Positions 57,603 to 64,000 of a stretch of DNA of 64,000 bases are shown in pieces. Below the pieces are notes generated by a model. That model worked only from the letters and a program-made list of their open reading frames with translations. It was not told the DNA's origin and searched no databases. Positions within the stretch are counted from its first letter, which is position 1, and every line of letters begins with the position of its first letter. The position numbers and the translations under genes were made by a program. Location of the stretch: the NCBI GenBank assembly GCA_007115705.1, contig QXEO01000553.1, positions 11,954,491-12,018,490 of the forward strand, in the 5' to 3' direction. The stretch comes from Dactylis glomerata. Taxonomy: Eukaryota; Streptophyta; Magnoliopsida; Poales; Poaceae.

Positions 57603-59134
57603 TGATGCGGGCAGATAACCACCCAGTTGGGAACCCCAAGAGGAAGGTATGATGAGCACAGTAGCAAGTCTTCCCTCAGTAAGAAACTGAGGTTTATCGA
57701 ACCAGTAGGAAAAAGCTAAACTTCAGAAGGTGATGCCTGCTAGCTTCGCGACAGCTCTGGACAATTTATAGGGCGCCTTGTCCAGTGCTTTGCTTTGCAC
57801 CAGCAGCAACATGAAACCTGCACACAACACAAACAAATACTTTGCTCCCAACTTACGATGAGGTTGTCAATCTCACCGGCTTGCTGTAAACAAAGGAATG
57901 AGCGTATCGAGTAGAAAGTAATAGTAATATGCGAGAAAGTAAATAGTGCGAATAAGAGTAAATGGTAATAGTAATATAAAGGAAATTGGACCGGGGTCCA
58001 CAGTTCACTAGTGGTGTCTCTCCATAAGATAAATAACGACATGCTGGATAAACAATTTACAGTTGGGCAATTGATAGAAAATAAAGATAATGTGCATATG
58101 TCAAGAGGATCACTATGAGATTTACTCTGGGCATTACAACAAGATACATAGACCGCCATCCAACTGCATCTATAACTAATAATCCACTCGCGGGGAATCA
58201 TCCGAGGACCCCTTGAGTATTAAGTTGCGAACAACAGATAACTGCATTAAGCAAAGTGTGTAATGTAAACAAAGCGAATATCCTTAGACACAAGAATGTT
58301 GTTTTCTCCCTAGTGGCAACAGCACATCTACAACCTTAGAGGTTTCTGTCACTCCCCCAGATTAAATAGAGGCATGAACCCAACTATCGAGCATAAATAC
58401 CCCCTCTTGGAGTCACTAGTATCTACTTGGCCAACAAACACAACATGTAGAATTACATAAAGATGATCTTGATCATGTAGGGCAGCTCACAAGATCTAAA
58501 CATGAAGCACATGGTGGAGAAGACAACCATCTAGCTACTGCTATGGACCCAGAGTCCAAGGTAGACTACTCACTCATTGCGCCAGAGGCAAGCATGGCGA
58601 TGAAGAAGACCTCCGGTGGCGATTCCCCTCTCCGGTAGGGTGCCGGGAAGAGCTTCTGGACCCTCCCGATCTTGGGTCGATGACGGCGGCGGATCGCGAT
58701 GTGTTTCTGGAAAATTGATTGGGTATTTTAGGTTTTTCTCGTCGGGGGGGGGGGGTCTTTATTGGCGAAGGGGCAGCGTCAGGAGTGGACCAGGGCGGCC
58801 TCACCCATAGGGGGCATGGGCCAGGGGCTGGCCGCACCACCCCATGGTGTGGCTGGCCCGTGGCCCCTCTCCGTCTCCTCTCCGATCTTCTGGAAGCTTC
58901 GTTAAATATTAGGAGGTTCGGCTTTTGTTTCGTCCAATTCCGAGAATATTTCCTGTGTAACTTTTCTAAAACATAAAAATAGCAAAAAACAAGGAACTGG
59001 CACTGTGGCATCTCGTTAATAGGTTAGTTCCAGAAAATGCATAAAAATGCCATGAAGTGTAACAAAACATAAAGCAAATGGTGTAAAAACAAGCATGGAG
59101 CATCAAAAATTATAGATACGTTTGAGACGTATAA
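57603..59134 (-). repeat. Outer retrotransposon, 5' LTR (right)
   Basis: 1,532 bp. Compared with the left LTR it lacks about 100 bp near 58434 (between CTACTTGGCC and AACAAACACAAC). It has a run of 12 G (58744-58755), its TATA box is changed to CAATAAAG (58757-58764), and its terminal CA is changed to AA (59133-59134). Confidence 0.92.
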
Positions 59135-59351
59135 GGGGGTTACGCTCGTTTGAATCGATCTGTGGGCCACTTCGCTCTCCAGCGCCATCACCGGAGCAAT
59201 CTCCACCACGAGTTGCACGTCGGCCTCCGATCTCGATGTATTTGCCAATGAGGCTGCCGGAGAGAGGATCGAGGAGGCCACCGCCTTGTCGACGAACTGC
59301 CCTAGGACAAGCAGTGGAGTAATTCACCGCCGAGGTAAAGGGCCTCGCCAT
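59135..59351 (-). pseudogene. Zinc-knuckle pseudogene, 5' segment
   Basis: From the candidate start ATG at 59351 the frame reads MARPFTSAVNYSTACPRAV, then LDPLSGSLIGKYIEIGGRRA and QIDSNERNP, up to the GGGGG duplication. Open sequence continues upstream to about 59540, and an acceptor-like CTATTGCAG lies near 59555, so an exon may start there. The next residues are at 28788. Joining with a single GGGGG puts the middle segment one base out of frame; four C instead of five would fit. Confidence 0.62.
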
Positions 59352-59560
59352 GATCCCATCCTTGGGCTGTGCGCAAGGCGAACACCCGTAGGAGAGGAGA
59401 AATCTCCCCTTGTAGGAGATCCCGGCGGTGGCGAAATCGCCGGTGAACCAACATGCTCCACCGTTCCATAGACGTCCATAGACCTTCAAAACAACAAGCG
59501 TGTACCTAACGATGAGCCGGACTACCGTGATTTCTCCCAAAACTGAGACGCTGCAATAGC
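59352..59560 (-). other. Possible upstream exon/leader of the zinc-knuckle pseudogene
   Basis: GC-rich and open on the minus strand (TGDFATAGISYKGRFLLSYG). Preceded by an acceptor-like CTATTGCAG at about 59555. Could be 5' UTR or coding; not recognised. Confidence 0.4.
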
Positions 59561-62500
59561 ACAGGATTAGAGGTCACAAAATAGTGGCAACAGAGGTGTG
59601 CATTGCATTCATCCATAAGAAAATCCGGGTAATTTTCGCGCTTTTAAATAAAACATATCGAAGTGATTGGAGTTTCACTTGAGTTGATGGAACTGAAGTG
59701 GCTCATCAACTGGAGCGCGATAAACTTCAACATGACCTTTGCTAAAACCTTATTTTGGGTAGAGGTACAACATTAGTTAAGAGAAAGTAAAGTGAGGTAT
59801 AACAAAAATGTTACCACATCATCTCATGAACCAATATTTGTTACTACCATGAACATCATGGAATTCATTTAACTTAAATCCATGAACCTTATATATCACA
59901 AAGTAATTCAAAACAAGTCTTATTTTCAAATCCCTATCTATATGATATTCTCAAACATTCAAATATATTCTTCTTCTGAACTAGAAGAGAGAACCACTAT
60001 CCATTTAGAGTTATTCTTATCCCATAAGATAGAACCCTAGAGTATAATACCAAAACTCTGAAGTAGGAGTGGCTAACCACAATACCAAATTGATTAGAAG
60101 AGAAATAACAACTTCAGGTTAGATTTCGACCACAAGGATATTAGAACCATCCTTAGGAAGTATATCCCATACCTAGACTTATGGAGTTATGAAATAGAGT
60201 AGATCCTATGTGTATTTCATAAAGGGGAGATTATATCTTTAATCTCAGAAGGAGTTACAACCAAGAGTTAATCCTTGGATAAAGAGAGTAGATTAAAGAC
60301 AATGATAAACCACTAGGTGGATCATGGAATATAACTAGTGCAATACTTAGCCCTAGGAGTCAACCTCTAGGGTAAAACACTGATTAAATCAGCTAGACCT
60401 CAAGAAAGAGTATTGGTGGTAGTATTGATCTTAAAGGCTTGAGAGGGAGTTTATGAAGGAAGTTTAGTTGCACAGACTATGGGCGTTGATGAAGGAAATA
60501 AAACAGATTCATTGTAGGAGCTGATGAAGGAAATAGTATGATCATGTCAAGTACATGATTATGCTTTTTGATGAAGATAATTAGGTTAGTTATGAAACCC
60601 AGTCTGATAAGGAGATATCATCCTAAAACCGAGTGTGGATTAGGAGTCCAACTTAAACACATCTCACTTAGGAGATACCCATCTTGTTAAAGTTATATGA
60701 GAAACCTTGATCTGTGTACAAGTTCCCATTGAGTGAATCATTGGATACATGTTGAGCAGATCCTAAGCCTTGACCTAGAAACTTATTTAGTCTATAGAGC
60801 CTTTGTTGCATTGATCACATCTTAGAGGTAACACTATTTCCTTGATTAGTGTAATAGCATTCTATCCAATTCTAGAACCTCTTATTCATTTACTTGGGGA
60901 TTCATTCCCAAGTATCATTCCAACTTAGGTATCACTATGTGATCATAAGATATATCTGTTTCCATGCCCTAACCTTAAATTTAAGAATTATGTTCCAACC
61001 ACAATTCTTATAAGATAAACAACCAAGTCTTTTACCTAGAGATCAAACTCATACAAAGGTGTACTTTGATCATGGTCTTAAGACACTAAAGTCTTTCATA
61101 TGAGACATCATGATCTATCCCCAATTAATAAAGGTAAATAATCTAGAACCCATTAAAACCTTGGCATGGCCATGGGGCAATTTCATGCTATTAAGAAAGT
61201 TGGAGAAACATGAAATCATGTTCATATGCTTAGGGAAGGAAATCCAATGGTAAGGGTGACCATCTATAGTAAAACTATTTTCATCTATAGTTGCTACATA
61301 ATCACCTAGCAAGTTATTCAAGTCCTAGTAAAGAATTTCAAAAGCAAAGCACATGAAATTTAAAATTACTTTTATTCAAAATCCTATTCAAATCTTAATA
61401 TTATTCAAAGTATTTTATGTGCTTATGCACATAAAATTTATATTACTGTAACACTTGATGTTACTAAACATCAAAATTTATCTCACAAGTAGCCCAAATT
61501 CAAAATCCTGCATAATAGATTGGAATTCAAATTAGAATTCGGAACTGCAAACAGAAAATAGAAAAAGATGAAAAAAAAGAGAGAAGGACTTCCTTGGCCG
61601 CAGCCACTAGGTCGCAGCCCAGCATCTCGGCCTAGGAGCCAGACTAGCACGGCCCGTCCACACCCGGCCCAACCTACCTATTCAGTTGTCGTCTTCCTCG
61701 AGCTGAGAAGCAGCTTGGTGGAACGCTGCTTGACGCCCGATCCACCACCGTCTTCCTCGACGGACGTGATGAACACCGCCGCCGCTGAAGCCTATAAGAA
61801 GCCGGATGCCACCGCAGGGGAAACCCTAGACTCATTTCTTTCTCTCCTATCTTGTTTCAATGGAATCCATTGGAAACCCTAGCTCTGGCCGAGCTCCCTC
61901 GCCGTCGATTGAGGTCACCTGAAGACCTGCTGGGTATCCTCGATGCTCCGCCTCGACACCTAGGACATCCAGGAGGGAGGAATCGATAATCGGAGGTCTC
62001 CATCGCCTGGAATCTGGTCGTTCCGTTTCTACGGCCATCGCCGAAATTCATGTCCCTGGGCTCACCTCCGTCTTCAATCGGCAAATTCGACCATCTAGGA
62101 AGCATCAAGGTGAGCCGAAGAACCTCCCAACCTGCTTATTGCATCCTCTGAGCATCGGTATGCCATGGTTATATTTTGGCTGGAGTACACCACTGTGGAA
62201 CTGCTCACCGGAGTAACTCGGGTGGCCATTTCTGAGCGGCGCCGCCACCATAGGGTCCGTAGTCGTCTTATGTTTCGAGCGCAACCATCCGAGCATCCCG
62301 GAGTGGCCGGAATCGCCGTCCCTATAGCTCACCGGTGGTTGCTGACATCATCTCATGCCATGTTGGCAAGTTTGACTGGGTCATTGCCCAGGTGGCAGCT
62401 GATCAAGCAATGGTCCCACTAGTCCGACTCAGTGGCTAGAGTGCGCCGGGTATAAAAAGTTTCTCTGTTATTTAGAATTTCAGAAAATAGTTCAAACCTT

Positions 62501-64000
62501 AGAAACTCCATATCTAACTCATCTGAATTCAGAAAAATATGAATGATATATCAAAATGATCCTAAAAAGAAGATCTATATGTTTATATTATAACATTTCA
62601 TACTTGTGTACAATAATTTTGAGTGAAATTTTAAAACATGTTTAAGTACTATTATTGAACATGAATTTGATACAAACTTAGGAATCAAATAACTTTTCTA
62701 AATGAAAAATAAATGTTTATAAACTCAACTTAATGTGCTGAAACAACATTTAATTATTCAAGTTTAGTAATTTAAAACTTTACGATTAGTATTTTAAAAC
62801 CATAAAACCATCTTCCTTAATAATTTTAAATACTAAAATTAAGGAAAATTCATATGTAATCAAAACTTGTGTATTATAATTATTTCATAATTCCAAAATT
62901 ATTATTCATCACTTGTTTCATTAAAGGTTAAATTTAAAACTCTTGCATCAATCTGAACCACTTAAAATTATGCTTCAACCCTAGCAACTAATATTATAGG
63001 GAATTGTGTTTTCTTAATTACTTAAATGCTCCTGTAAGGTAGATGACCACTAAAATGAAAGTTGTGTACCAAATGTCCATTTAGGAGTGTGTTCTTTAAA
63101 TGTTATTCTTTTGTGGAACATATCAAATCAGCATCACCGAAATTTCATACCTTGATATAAATAACTACATGTGCTTGTTAAGAATGATGTCAACTATAGA
63201 AACAACTATATATGGTAACCACAATCTCAACTATTTTGAATGATCCTGCTCAACTTATATTGTATAAGTACTAGATGGTCTTAGCTTATTTCCTGATATG
63301 CTCACCTACTCCTTGACTGTGATAGACTCATGATAAACCCTAGAACACTAGACCTTAATTGTAGAACTTTTATTTGTTTAGAAACATGTTCTTCAAATGT
63401 TATTCGTTCAAGATACATTGAAAGTAAGGTAACAAACCTTTCCATTCAGTTTTGAACATAAGTAATTCTATTGTGTGTTAAGATTGTTGTCAACCCTAAA
63501 ACTAACTAGGTATTCTTATCAAATAAGAATTACCTCAACTTTGCTTGTCCATAACCAACTACTTGATTGCTAATAATAAAATACCACTTAAAAGTGTTAC
63601 TTTCAAGTCTTCACCTATTGCTATACCCATCTTTTGCAATAACTTCTGTTTTAAGCTTAATTCTATTGCTGATGAAGGATAGTCAACTAATCTAAAACCC
63701 TTAACAACCTTGTTGTGGAATGAATCTAAAAGTGCAACACATCACTAAGAAGTCACCACAACTCAATAATAACAAATCATCGGGGTTAGGTTACGCTTAG
63801 AACAATGCATAGCATATATTAAGCATATCATGTTGCAGTTCTTTTAACATCATCTTTACCAGATGATGGTGTTATTTCAGTATTTGGATTTCTTACGTAT
63901 CGAAGACCTTGACTTGCATAATCTTGCAGTCAAAAAGGCAAGTTCACTCTTGCTCATATCTCTTGATTATGTTTATCAAATTACTTGCAAATTTATAACT
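59561..64000 (+). mobile_element. Non-coding region, probably part of a long LTR, truncated by window end
   Basis: 4.4 kb without a supported gene. The organisation resembles the LARD LTR: an AT-rich first part, a GC-rich leader at 61590-62440 with a TATA-like CCTATAAGAAG at 61790, a donor-like CAAGGTGAGCC at about 62107, a long AT-rich stretch, and an acceptor-like CTTGCAG near 63928. The open frame 61568-61882 is probably leader, not protein. No TG/CA end, primer site or partner LTR is visible, so the element and its limits are inferred. Confidence 0.4.
63088..63520 (+). repeat. Diverged direct duplication inside the long non-coding region
   Basis: About 63095-63225 and 63385-63515 share an ordered series of words: GTTCTT(T/C)AAATGTTATTC, a CATAC/CATTC-rich stretch, TGTTAAGA(A/T)TG(A/T)TGTCAAC and AACTA. 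They are about 290 bp apart. Similarity is partial, so the duplication is old. Confidence 0.55.

Larger units (their letters stand above)
28789..59134 (-). mobile_element. Outer LTR retrotransposon (Athila/Sabrina-like gypsy), 30.3-kb span with nested insertions
   Basis: Flanked by a 5-bp duplication GGGGG (28784-28788 and 59135-59139). It starts TGATGCAGGCAG and ended originally in ...GACGTATCA, now GACGTATAA at the right end. The gag-protease pseudogene and the tRNA-Asp-type primer site show minus-strand orientation, so the right LTR is its 5' LTR. Its own sequence is about 8.3 kb; the rest is the nested LARD element in its left LTR. No reverse transcriptase, RNase H or integrase is found. 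Family assignment by recognition: Athila lineage, probably Sabrina group. Confidence 0.93.

Noticed and set aside
61568..61882. 104-codon ORF
   Set aside because: Overlaps a TATA-like box and leader-like sequence; low-complexity Pro/Ser start and no family.

Overview
This window is repeat-dominated nuclear DNA of a grass, most likely Triticeae (wheat, barley, rye or Aegilops type). The evidence is spliced plant-type introns, a plant Helitron with an RPA-like passenger gene, a CACTA DNA transposon with TNP2-type transposase, and Athila/Sabrina-type and LARD-type LTR retrotransposons. About 84% of the window lies in three elements or nests whose ends and target-site duplications can be read exactly. 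No intact host gene was found. Family names are from recognition only; no database was searched.

Layout. 1-910: LTR fragment of a gypsy-like element. 911-2129: unassigned. 2130-2275 and 12758-13289: two halves of one minus-strand open frame, separated by a 10,482-bp Helitron (2276-12757). The Helitron encodes a broken Rep/helicase and an RPA70-like protein, both on the minus strand. 13471-14398: AT-rich intergenic DNA. 14399-15811, 28725-28788 and 59135-59351: three pieces of one zinc-knuckle pseudogene (minus strand). A 12,910-bp CACTA element (15812-28721, TSD CCC) and a 30,346-bp retrotransposon nest (28789-59134, TSD GGGGG) split it.

The CACTA element has matching TIRs, arrays of palindromic GGCGCAT subterminal repeats and a TNP2-type transposase with a single nonsense codon. 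It also has a four-exon second gene ending in a degenerate Ulp1/C48-like domain, and a small viroplasmin-like ORF with a membrane tail. It carries a captured exon piece of a host aminoalcoholphosphotransferase gene. The two long genes share a roughly 100-bp module upstream of their start codons.

The retrotransposon nest is three deep. An Athila/Sabrina-like element (minus strand, decayed gag-protease) holds, in its left LTR, a LARD-like element with 5.57-kb LTRs and no coding core (TSD CATCC). That element's 3' LTR holds a second, much younger Sabrina-like element (TSD GTACC) with an intact 687-codon gag-protease ORF but no reverse transcriptase or integrase. 59561-64000 is non-coding and looks like part of a further long LTR cut off by the window end.

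Most broken reading frames carry CGA-to-TGA or CAA-to-TGA type nonsense codons, or homopolymer frameshifts, as expected for methylated, silenced transposons. The inner retrotransposon and the CACTA element are the least decayed and so probably the most recently active.
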